DNA from: JAAFHS01 sp031396505
Lineage (GTDB): Bacteria; Pseudomonadota; Alphaproteobacteria; Rhodobacterales; Rhodobacteraceae
NCBI GenBank assembly: GCA_031396505.1
Contig: JANNKX010000405.1
Location: 1-12,686 of the forward strand
DNA length: 12,686 nt
Direction of reading: 5' to 3'
Shown here one piece after another: positions 6,747-12,489 of this stretch; position 1 is the stretch's first letter; the number at the start of each line of letters is the position of its first letter. The position numbers were made by a program, and so were the translations under genes. The notes under the pieces are model-generated. The model did no database searches. It saw only the letters and a program-made list of their open reading frames with translations, and was not told the DNA's origin.

Positions 6747-7412
6747 ATGTTCAACGTCATCACCCGAAACCCCGATCTGCGCGCGCGCTATAATGCCGCT
6801 GCTGCAGGCTGGCATCGCAAGATGGATGCCTTGGGTTACCCCGCAGCCTACCGCGCGGCCATCGCCCGGCTTTGCCCGCCCGGCGTGACCCCGCGCCGCG
6901 TGATGGATGCCGGTTGCGGTGCGGGCGATTTCGCCACCGCCTATCTGCAGACCCGTCCCCGCCCTGATGTGCTGACCCTTGCTGATCCCGCCGCCGCCAT
7001 GCTGCACGAGGCATCCCTGCGCTTGCGCGGTGCCGCGGATCAGGTTCTGCTGCTGGAGGCCGCACTGGACGACCTGCCGATGCACCCGTCGCAAGACCTG
7101 ATCCTGTGTGCCCATGTCATCGACCATTGCCCTGATCCTGTGCATGCGCTGCGCGCCCTTGCGCGCGGGCTGACGCCGGATGGTGCGATCATCCTGATTG
7201 CCACCAAACCACATTGGTGCAACCGGCTGATCCGCCCGATCTGGCGGCACCGCAGCCATAGCCCTGCACAAATCCTGCAAGCCGTCGTTGCCGCAGGCCT
7301 TGTCTGCCCGCGCGACATGGGGTTTGCCAGCGGCCCGCCACGGCGCACCAGCCATGCCTACCTGATCACCAAAACCCAACCGGAGATAGATCATGCTGAT
7401 TGCCATCATTGA
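6747..7412 (+). CDS. Class I SAM-dependent methyltransferase
   Basis: A 221-residue cytoplasmic methyltransferase. Motif I is VMDAGCGAG at 52-60; an acidic residue that would contact the SAM ribose follows in TLADP (Asp80). The DLILCAHVIDHCPDP segment at 117-131 is the typical motif IV-like loop, then ARGLTPDGAIILIATKP (139-155). The pattern resembles small-molecule methyltransferases of the Methyltransf_11/25 type; substrate is unknown. The ATG at 6747 has GAGG 7 nt upstream and gives the expected N-terminal helix before motif I; the longer open frame upstream lacks these features. Its last 20 bases overlap the ABM-domain gene, so the two are probably translationally coupled. A TTGACC hexamer at 6678-6683 could be a -35 element, but no good -10 follows. 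Confidence 0.82.
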   Translation: MFNVITRNPDLRARYNAAAAGWHRKMDALGYPAAYRAAIARLCPPGVTPRRVMDAGCGAGDFATAYLQTRPRPDVLTLADPAAAMLHEASLRLRGAADQVLLLEAALDDLPMHPSQDLILCAHVIDHCPDPVHALRALARGLTPDGAIILIATKPHWCNRLIRPIWRHRSHSPAQILQAVVAAGLVCPRDMGFASGPPRRTSHAYLITKTQPEIDHADCHH

Positions 7413-7689
7413 TTTCGCCGTCGCCCCCGCAAACGCCGCACGCGCGCAGGCGACACTGGATGCCGAAGCACCGATTGTGCGCGCCCTGTGGGGCAATCTG
7501 GACTATGCTATCTGGACCGATCCCCAGCAGACAGGATCCTTTCGCCTGATGCACGAATGGTCTGATGCCGCCAGTTTTGATGCCTACCGCGCAACCGATG
7601 GGTTCAAGGCGGTTGGTGCCCTGCTGTTTCCGTTGATGACAGGCACGCCGACGTCGCGTGTCTTTGACGCCAAATCCAAGGCAACCTGA
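7393..7689 (+). CDS. Small ABM-fold (antibiotic biosynthesis monooxygenase / YgiN-like) protein
   Basis: A 98-residue protein of the size and pattern of dimeric ferredoxin-like ABM-domain proteins. It starts with a hydrophobic strand (MLIAIIDFAV), then a helix with APIVRALWGNLDYAIW, then FRLMHEWSDAASFDAYRATDGFKAV, in which the HEW...F..Y..... F pattern is typical of putative quinol monooxygenases. Family members oxidise quinols or polyketide-like aromatics without cofactors, or act as haem-degrading enzymes or signal-sensing partners; activity here is unproven. GGAG lies 7 nt before the ATG. It overlaps the methyltransferase by 20 bp and ends 4 bases before the AraC gene, so the three form one transcription unit. 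A methyltransferase plus ABM protein could act successively on an aromatic or quinone compound; that is inference. Confidence 0.72.
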   Translation: MLIAIIDFAVAPANAARAQATLDAEAPIVRALWGNLDYAIWTDPQQTGSFRLMHEWSDAASFDAYRATDGFKAVGALLFPLMTGTPTSRVFDAKSKAT

Positions 7690-7693
7690 CCCG

Positions 7694-8458
7694 ATGCCGG
7701 AACCCGCAGCCTTTGCCGTCGTCAGTGGGTTCGACCCCGAACCCCTGACCACGCATCGCTTTCCGCGCCACTATCTGCTGTATGCCACCGACGGCCTGAT
7801 GGCACTGGAGGCGGGCGGGCGCTGCTGGACCCTGCCGCCCGCGCGCGCCGCATGGATTGCAGCCCATGAACCCGTCAACATCAGCATCACCCGCCGGATC
7901 GCCTGTTGTTCCGTGCTGTTTGGGCCGGATGCCTATCCGGCCCCCAGCCACCCGTTGCGCGTGTTCGACATGACGCCCCTGCTGCGCGAAGTCATGCTGG
8001 AACTGCGCTCTTACGGACCCGATTGCCCCGATCTGCCGCCCTTCGCGCGCCAGTTGTTCGATACGGCGGCGGTGCTGGCCGAACGGCTGGCCGCCACCCC
8101 AAGTCAGGCCTGGATGCCATCGGTGCGCAGTGACATTCTGCGCCGCGCGCTGGCCTTGACCAAAGATAATCTGACCACGACCAAATGCTTTGACGACATC
8201 GCCGCCGCCGCCGGGGCCACACCGCGCACCCTCGCCCGCCGCTTTGCCGATGAATTGGGCATGACATGGCGGCAAGCCCAGCGTCGCCTGCGCATGGTCC
8301 ATGCGGTCGAGGCGTTAAGCGATGATACGGCGACCATCACCGAAGTGGCCTTTGCCACGGGATATAACTCGCTGTCCGCCTTCAATGCGGCCTTTCGCGC
8401 GTTTACCGGCCAAACCCCCAGCGACTACCGCGCAGGCATCAGGGCTGCTGCCGCCTAA
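7694..8458 (+). CDS. AraC-family transcriptional regulator with N-terminal cupin-like domain
   Basis: A 254-residue regulator. The N-terminal half (about 10-130) has the cupin-like AraC_binding pattern: HRFPRHYLLYATDG, ALEAGGRCWTLPPARAAWI, EPVNISI. The C-terminal DNA-binding domain has two helix-turn-helices. The first is at about 165-186 (DDIAAAAGATPRTLARRFADEL); the second carries the family signature ITEVAFATGYNSLSAF followed by FRAFTGQTPSDYR (about 215-246). The ATG at 7694 follows the ABM stop by 4 bases with AAGG 11 nt upstream; a GTG at 7658 inside the preceding gene is a less likely start. Being the last gene of the cassette, it probably senses a substrate or product of the methyltransferase/ABM pair and controls the operon. 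Its stop overlaps the stop of the opposing UPF0114 gene. Confidence 0.92.
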   Translation: MPEPAAFAVVSGFDPEPLTTHRFPRHYLLYATDGLMALEAGGRCWTLPPARAAWIAAHEPVNISITRRIACCSVLFGPDAYPAPSHPLRVFDMTPLLREVMLELRSYGPDCPDLPPFARQLFDTAAVLAERLAATPSQAWMPSVRSDILRRALALTKDNLTTTKCFDDIAAAAGATPRTLARRFADELGMTWRQAQRRLRMVHAVEALSDDTATITEVAFATGYNSLSAFNAAFRAFTGQTPSDYRAGIRAAAA

Positions 8459-8991
8459 TGTTTGTCGGTCTTCGCGCTGAGCCAGTCCATCAATGCCAAC
8501 AACACACCGGACAGAACGAAGGTCAGGTGGATCACAACCATCAGATACATCTGGCTTGCACTCACCACCTTGTCAGGGTCCGCCTTGCCAATCTCCATGA
8601 ATACTTTCAGCAGATGTATTCCCGAAATCGCCACGATCGATGCGATCAGCTTCATCTTCAAACCGGAAAAATCAACCTTCCCCATCCATGACGGGCGGTC
8701 TTCGGTATCGACGATGTCCAGTTTCGAGACGAAGTTTTCGTATCCCGAAAACAGTACGATCAACAAAAGGTTCGCCGCCAGCGACAGATCGATCAACGTC
8801 AGAATCGCAAGGATCCCCTGGTCGGCGGTCATGCTAAGCACCTTGGGCGCGTAATAGGCCAGTTCCTTGACAAAGACGACCGTCAGCATCGCAAGGCTGA
8901 CCACCAGCCCCAGATACATCGGTGCCATCAGCCAGCGCGACGCAAACAGGCCACGTTCGAACGTCGTTTCAAGACTGGGTTTTTCCGACAT
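8455..8991 (-). CDS. UPF0114 (YqhA / TIGR00645) family inner-membrane protein
   Basis: A 178-residue membrane protein matching the YqhA family, of unknown function. Recognisable blocks are ERGLFASRWLMAPMYLGL (12-29), LTLIDLSLAANLL (64-76), LFSGYENFVSKLD (80-92), KLIASIVAISGIHLLKVFM (114-132) and VIHLTFVLSGVLLALMD (153-169). Hydrophobicity gives four membrane helices, at about 23-42, 60-82, 114-132 and 148-169, with a polar loop containing the conserved SGYENF. The ATG at 8991 has a good AAGGGA about 8 nt upstream. It is monocistronic as far as can be seen: rpsD, with its own terminator, lies upstream, and the AraC gene converges from the other side with a 4-base stop overlap. Confidence 0.92.
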   Translation of the reverse strand: MSEKPSLETTFERGLFASRWLMAPMYLGLVVSLAMLTVVFVKELAYYAPKVLSMTADQGILAILTLIDLSLAANLLLIVLFSGYENFVSKLDIVDTEDRPSWMGKVDFSGLKMKLIASIVAISGIHLLKVFMEIGKADPDKVVSASQMYLMVVIHLTFVLSGVLLALMDWLSAKTDKH

Positions 8992-9071
8992 GCGTTTGTC
9001 CCTTTGTCACGGCTATCGGTTGATTACCGCATGGCGCGCCATTGCGCACCTGCGATTTGCCGCCGCGCATG

Positions 9072-9099
9072 AAAAAGGCCGCACCCGAAGGCGCGGCCT
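9072..9099 (-). terminator. Intrinsic terminator of rpsD
   Basis: A 7-bp perfect stem, AGGCCGC at 9076-9082 with GCGGCCT at 9093-9099, has a 10-base loop containing TTCGG on the minus strand. The plus-strand A-run 9072-9076 reads as TTTTT after the stem in the minus direction. It lies 37 bases past the rpsD stop. Confidence 0.88.
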
Positions 9100-9135
9100 C
9101 TGTCGCGTAGGATGGGCAATACTGCCCATCACACC

Positions 9136-9756
9136 TTAGTTTTTGGCGTAGTATTCCACGACCAGGTTCGGTTCCATCTGCACTGGATAAGGCACATCGC
9201 CCAAGGCAGGCGTGCGCACGAACTTCACCGTCATCTTGTTGTGGTCGACTTCCATGTAATCCGGCACATCGCGTTCCGTCAGCTGGATCGCCTCAAGGAT
9301 AAGCGCCATCTGCTTGGACTTTTGCCGCACTTCGATCAGATCGCCCTCTTTCACGCGGTAGGACGCGATGTTCACGCGCTTCCCGTTCACCATGACATGC
9401 CCGTGGTTCACGAACTGGCGTGCCGCGAAAATCGTCGGCACCAGTTTGGCGCGGTAGCACACCGCATCCAGACGCCGCTCCAGCAGACCCACCAGCATCT
9501 CGCCCGTGTCACCCTTGACGCGTTCCGCCTCGGTATAGATCTTGCGGAACTGCTTTTCCGTCAGGTCGCCGTAGTAACCCTTCAGCTTCTGCTTTGCGCG
9601 CAACTGCGTGCCAAAGTCGCTGAGTTTATTCTTGCGGCGCTGGCCGTGCTGGCCCGGCCCGTATTCACGCTTGTTCACCGGGGATTTCGGACGGCCCCAG
9701 ATGTTTTCGCCCATGCGGCGGTCAATTTTGTACTTGGCAGACGTGCGTTTGGTCAC
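9136..9756 (-). CDS. rpsD: 30S ribosomal protein S4
   Basis: A 206-residue primary 16S rRNA-binding protein of the small subunit, the same length as E. coli S4. It begins TKRTSAKYKIDRRMGENIWG; the conserved REYGPGQHGQRRKNKLSDFG (31-50) and LRAKQKLKGYYG (52-63) are present. The S4 RNA-binding domain covers about 96-155, with RLDAVCYRAKLVPTIFAARQ followed by FVNHGHVMVNGKRVNI. In E. coli S4 represses its own operon by binding an mRNA pseudoknot; here rpsD is on its own rather than in the alpha operon. The start is GTG at 9756, with an excellent AAGGAG 7 nt upstream. The leader (9757 to about 9892) can form a structure that pairs with that Shine-Dalgarno. A strong intrinsic terminator follows the gene. 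Confidence 0.98.
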   Translation of the reverse strand: MTKRTSAKYKIDRRMGENIWGRPKSPVNKREYGPGQHGQRRKNKLSDFGTQLRAKQKLKGYYGDLTEKQFRKIYTEAERVKGDTGEMLVGLLERRLDAVCYRAKLVPTIFAARQFVNHGHVMVNGKRVNIASYRVKEGDLIEVRQKSKQMALILEAIQLTERDVPDYMEVDHNKMTVKFVRTPALGDVPYPVQMEPNLVVEYYAKN

Positions 9757-9763
9757 GGCTGAT

Positions 9764-9810
9764 CTCCTTCGTTAGGACGCACCCAAGGGGTGCTATGAAG
9801 GGCGTTGTCC
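9764..9810 (-). promoter_or_regulatory. Structured rpsD leader with potential Shine-Dalgarno-sequestering pseudoknot
   Basis: Read on the minus strand, GGAC (9810-9807) and GCACCC (9793-9788) pair with GGGTGC (9784-9779) and GTCC (9778-9775), around a CTT loop and a 13-nt 5' bulge. The bulge contains CCTTC (9801-9797), complementary to GAAGG (9770-9766) of the rpsD Shine-Dalgarno. This gives a possible 10-bp bulged stem plus a 5-bp tertiary helix over the ribosome-binding site. By analogy with S4 autoregulation elsewhere it could be an S4-responsive element. The complementarities are seen; folding and function are inferred. Confidence 0.5.
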
Positions 9811-9865
9811 TTTTCGGGTCCCCCCGGCGACAGGCATCTTCTTGCGAAGGCCACCAACACCAATG

Positions 9866-9889
9866 AAAAACCCCCGGATTTCTCCGGGG
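9866..9889 (-). terminator. Strong intrinsic terminator hairpin between Hint gene and rpsD
   Basis: CCCCGGA (9872-9878) and TCCGGGG (9883-9889) form a perfect 7-bp stem with a four-base loop (TTTC on the plus strand). In the minus direction it is followed by G and then TTTTT (9870-9866). It can terminate the Hint-gene transcript whose stop is at 9928. It also lies just downstream of a good predicted promoter, so it could act as an attenuator for rpsD. Confidence 0.85.
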
Positions 9890-9898
9890 ATTTGCGGG

Positions 9899-9926
9899 CT
9901 TATACAGGCCAAACCGGCAGAGTCAA
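9899..9926 (-). promoter_or_regulatory. Predicted sigma-70 promoter reading toward rpsD
   Basis: On the minus strand TTGACT (9926-9921, 5 of 6 consensus) and TATAAG (9904-9899, 5 of 6) are separated by 16 bases, 2 bases after the Hint-gene stop codon. Transcription would start near 9892, just before the terminator hairpin at 9866-9889. I find no comparably good promoter between that hairpin and rpsD. Confidence 0.6.
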
Positions 9927-9927
9927 C

Positions 9928-10992
9928 TCAGGCCGCCATATTGTGCCGCAGGATCGCCGCCTCTGACCCTGACAGGTTGCGCCGGGCATAATCACCATAG
10001 GCATCCGGATGATGCCGCAGGGTCGGACAGACCGCAAACAGCCGATCGCGTTGATCCGGCGCAATCGTCTCAAGCGCCGTGTTTGACGGATGAAAGCTTT
10101 CGGTTTCCAGCCCGTTCGCCCAGACGATGTTATGCGCCTCAAGCAGGATATGCACATAGGTCACTTCGCGCGCCGAATGATCCACCATGATGCTGTGATC
10201 GTTCAGCAGATCCTCCGCCGCCACCAGCACCTCGGACGCGTTGAACAACGCCCGCGCCGCCGCCCCCTTGATCAGCATCCGGTGCTGCGGTGAAACCAGC
10301 AGTTCGCGGTCCGGCCGATCAATGTCAAGCGCGCCCTTGCGAAACCGGATCGGGCGCAGATGCGGCATCGCATGCAGCCTTGCCCCCGACATCCGCCGCT
10401 GCCCTGTCCACATCACCGCCTGCACGCCATTATCCTTGGTCTGCACAAGATCGCCCTGACGCAGGGTTTCAATCAGCCGCGCGCCATCCGGCGTTTGAAT
10501 GCACGTACCCGGTGTAAAGCAGATCACCCCGCCTTCGACCCGCGCACCCCCTGCAAATGCGCTGCGGTCAATCGCCGTGCGCACCACCCACATGTCGCGG
10601 TCTACTGGCGGGACACTGCCCACGAACATCAACAATCGCGCGCCCGTATCGGGCACACCGATGATCGTCACCGCATGGCTTTGCACGCCGTCCGTGACCA
10701 CAAACCCCTGTTCGGGCGTGTCTGGCCCATCATCCCGCACAGCGGTCTCATGCGGGGCAATCGCCGCCCCGATCAGCCGCCGCACCATTTTTGCCGCGCG
10801 TTTGCGCAGTTCCGCCGCACCCTCGGCCGCTTCCAGAACCAGAATGGATTGCGGTGCATCCACGCGAACGGCTTGCCCCGTCCAACGCCAGCTTGCACCC
10901 ACCGCCAGCACATCCAGTGCGCCCGCGTGAACCCCATCCACTTCTGTCTGCGACCAGGAAATGACGTACGTAGCCCGAGAGCCCGTGTTCAT
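9928..10992 (-). CDS. Hint-domain (hedgehog/intein fold) protein
   Basis: A 354-residue protein with a C-terminal Hint_2-type domain. The domain opens with Cys158 in GVICFTPGTCIQTPDG (155-170), followed by ARLIETLRQGDLVQTKDNG and the strand QAVMWTGQRR. RPIRFRKGALD and LLVSPQHRML follow; His237 is the typical block-B-like residue, then EVLVAAEDLLND. Hint domains can break the peptide bond before the first Cys, but bacterial stand-alone versions of this kind are mostly uncharacterised. The N-terminal 150 residues match no domain I recognise and show no signal peptide; secretion by a leaderless route (type I, as for repeat-toxin-like proteins) is possible but unsupported. The ATG at 10992 follows only a weak AGGC. 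TATATA at 11015-11020 is a candidate -10 element, though without a matching -35. A CtrA-type box lies about 90 bp upstream. Confidence 0.88.
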   Translation of the reverse strand: MNTGSRATYVISWSQTEVDGVHAGALDVLAVGASWRWTGQAVRVDAPQSILVLEAAEGAAELRKRAAKMVRRLIGAAIAPHETAVRDDGPDTPEQGFVVTDGVQSHAVTIIGVPDTGARLLMFVGSVPPVDRDMWVVRTAIDRSAFAGGARVEGGVICFTPGTCIQTPDGARLIETLRQGDLVQTKDNGVQAVMWTGQRRMSGARLHAMPHLRPIRFRKGALDIDRPDRELLVSPQHRMLIKGAAARALFNASEVLVAAEDLLNDHSIMVDHSAREVTYVHILLEAHNIVWANGLETESFHPSNTALETIAPDQRDRLFAVCPTLRHHPDAYGDYARRNLSGSEAAILRHNMAA

Positions 10993-11082
10993 GCCTGTCT
11001 GCCTGCTCGTTTTTTATATAGTCTTTTATGGATCGAACCGTAGCAGGCGAAAACCCGCTTGGCTATGACCCGAAAGCCACAG

Positions 11083-11098
11083 TTAATTTTCCATTAAC
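11083..11098. promoter_or_regulatory. Consensus CtrA-binding box (TTAA-N7-TTAAC)
   Basis: TTAA at 11083-11086, exactly seven bases, then TTAAC at 11094-11098 matches the full CtrA consensus known from Caulobacter and other alphaproteobacteria. The site is also a near-palindrome (GTTAAT, 5 bases, ATTAAC, 11082-11098), so it reads as a box on both strands. It sits about 90 bp upstream of the Hint gene, the only gene downstream in either direction at close range. Confidence 0.6.
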
Positions 11099-11122
11099 GA
11101 CTGTTGCAGAAAGGTTTAGAGC

Positions 11123-11159
11123 GGATCATCTTCAATCTGAACAAGATTGAAAATGATCC
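11123..11159 (-). repeat. Long inverted repeat (hairpin A) in the lpxR-Hint intergenic region
   Basis: Arms of 16 nt, GGATCATCTTCAATCT (11123-11138) and AGATTGAAAATGATCC (11144-11159), flank a 5-base loop. The single mismatch (C11130 against A11152) becomes a G-U pair when transcribed from the minus strand, so the hairpin is fully paired only in that RNA. No U-run follows. It may be a 3'-UTR or processing hairpin, or part of a dispersed palindromic repeat. Confidence 0.8.
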
Positions 11160-11185
11160 AAGACAGGCGCGCCGTTGGTCATTTT

Positions 11186-11227
11186 CGTGTCGTTGTTGAT
11201 CAGGTGAGCCTGATCAACAACAACACG
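11186..11227 (-). repeat. Long inverted repeat (hairpin B) immediately after lpxR-family gene stop
   Basis: Arms of 19 nt, CGTGTCGTTGTTGATCAGG (11186-11204) and CCTGATCAACAACAACACG (11209-11227), flank a TGAG loop, with one mismatch (C11191 against A11222). That mismatch is again a G-U pair in minus-strand RNA. It begins 2 bases beyond the stop codon of the lpxR-family gene. It is followed by AAAATGACC rather than a T-run in the minus direction, so it is not a textbook intrinsic terminator, but it probably protects or defines the 3' end. Confidence 0.82.
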
Positions 11228-11229
11228 CT

Positions 11230-12132
11230 TTAGAAGTCGAAGTTCACGCGCAATGACCCGGCCACTTGCCCGTCCGGCTGCCCGTCAAACTCCGGTCCCA
11301 GATAGGTCAGCCCGTAAAACACATCCGCCCGCTCGCCCTGCCATTCGACGCCCGCCCGCACCCGCGTGCGTTCATCCGACAAAACCGCATCCCCGCCGCT
11401 GGGCAGATAGTCGCTGTCAAACACATGCGCCACATCCGCGCCAAAGGTGAAACTCACCCCCTGACCCGTGGCCGCGATCCCGCTGTAACGCTGCCCCGTC
11501 ACCGGGTCGCGCAGCATCAGCGCGCCATCCCACGCAGAGCCGATCACAATATCCCCGCCCGCCCGCACAAGGCTTTCAACCCCCGCCTGCGCCTCAAGAA
11601 ACGGGCGCAGCGTGACCTTGCCCCCCAGACGGAAACTGCGTGCAATCTCGCCCGTGACGGTCGGGGACACCCGATTGTCGATCTGGTCATCCAGAACCTG
11701 CGGTTCGGCAATGCCCAGCAGATCATGCGCGGCCCGCTGAAACGATCCCAGCCCGGTTTGCGGCCCCAGAAACACCAGATCGCCACCAACCGATGCCTCG
11801 GCCTGTCCAACCGTGAAATGCGTGTGCACCCCGAATGACAGCGCCCCGGCATAGCGTCGGTCCCCCGGTGCCGCCGTAATCAGGTTTTCCGGCGCGATGA
11901 TTTCACCCCGGAACCGGAATTCCAGGATCTGCCCCGCCCGGTCCGGCAGCGCGCCCGCCCATGACGGCCCGCGCAGCATGCTCAGGCTATAAGACCCCGT
12001 GCGCCACCGGTCACGCCCATCGCCAAGCGCGTCATTGGTAAACAACCGTCCCCAGCCCAGCGTCACACGCGGTTCCGCATGCACGGGCGCGCCCATGACG
12101 ACCAGGGCCAGAATCACCGCAATCAGACGCAT
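11230..12132 (-). CDS. LpxR-family (DUF2219) outer-membrane lipid A deacylase-like protein
   Basis: A 300-residue exported beta-barrel. A signal peptide occupies residues 1-19 (MRLIAVILALVVMGAPVHA, with an AXA-like end). The mature N-terminus has the family motif GWGRLFTNDALGDGRDRWRT (26-45), with Asn33-Asp34, followed by TGSYSLSMLRG. GPQTGLGSFQRAAHDLLGI (123-141) carries His136 at the place of the LpxR catalytic His. Alternating hydrophobic strands and a C-terminal Phe (RVNFDF) fit an outer-membrane barrel. Salmonella LpxR removes the 3'-acyloxyacyl chain of lipid A in a Ca2+-dependent way; activity here is inferred, and the third acidic residue after Asn-Asp is Ala35, so the calcium site may differ. 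GGGGAA precedes the ATG at 12132. Two long hairpins follow the stop. Confidence 0.85.
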   Translation of the reverse strand: MRLIAVILALVVMGAPVHAEPRVTLGWGRLFTNDALGDGRDRWRTGSYSLSMLRGPSWAGALPDRAGQILEFRFRGEIIAPENLITAAPGDRRYAGALSFGVHTHFTVGQAEASVGGDLVFLGPQTGLGSFQRAAHDLLGIAEPQVLDDQIDNRVSPTVTGEIARSFRLGGKVTLRPFLEAQAGVESLVRAGGDIVIGSAWDGALMLRDPVTGQRYSGIAATGQGVSFTFGADVAHVFDSDYLPSGGDAVLSDERTRVRAGVEWQGERADVFYGLTYLGPEFDGQPDGQVAGSLRVNFDF

Positions 12133-12489
12133 TTACCATTCCCCAGCAAAGCCCAGTCAGGCCCTATTCCCCAAGTGCACCAGCAAAACCAGCCCGCAGG
12201 CGATAATTCACCCGCAAGTTATGCAGTTTTACCGTAAACAGAGTCTTAACGGCGAATTTATGGCCGCCGCATCACCCGCATTTCGAATGCCCGCACGATC
12301 CGCAGGCCTCGAACATACGCAGCGTCGACAGCATCGTTAACGCCGCCATGTGCCCACCACTACGGAAAGTTCCGCAAAGAGCAGCTTTGCCAGTGCCGTG
12401 GCCAAAGGCGGTGCGGGACCTGAACACTATGTGGCGCACCTGACGGATTTTGTGCTGCCGGTTAGAGAGGTGAGTCAAGTCGCCCGGCG
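12133..12489. other. Intergenic region (357 bp) without a convincing gene
   Basis: It holds the lpxR upstream region and the downstream flank of the partial gene at the right edge. TTAA-N7-TTTA (12253-12267) is a one-base-off CtrA-like match about 120 bp upstream of lpxR. A small inverted repeat, GCAAAG/CTTTGC, lies at 12374-12390. A 68-codon minus-strand frame (12272-12478) ends in a Cys-rich tail, CGSCGHSKCG; its lack of a clear Shine-Dalgarno and mixed codon use argue against calling it a gene. No strong promoter or terminator is recognisable. Confidence 0.5.

Noticed and set aside
5354..6793. A 479-codon open frame on the plus strand opposite hisC and the start of tyrC.
   Set aside because: It is antisense to two clearly recognisable enzymes, is very rich in Arg and His as expected for the complement of a GC-rich gene, and matches no family.
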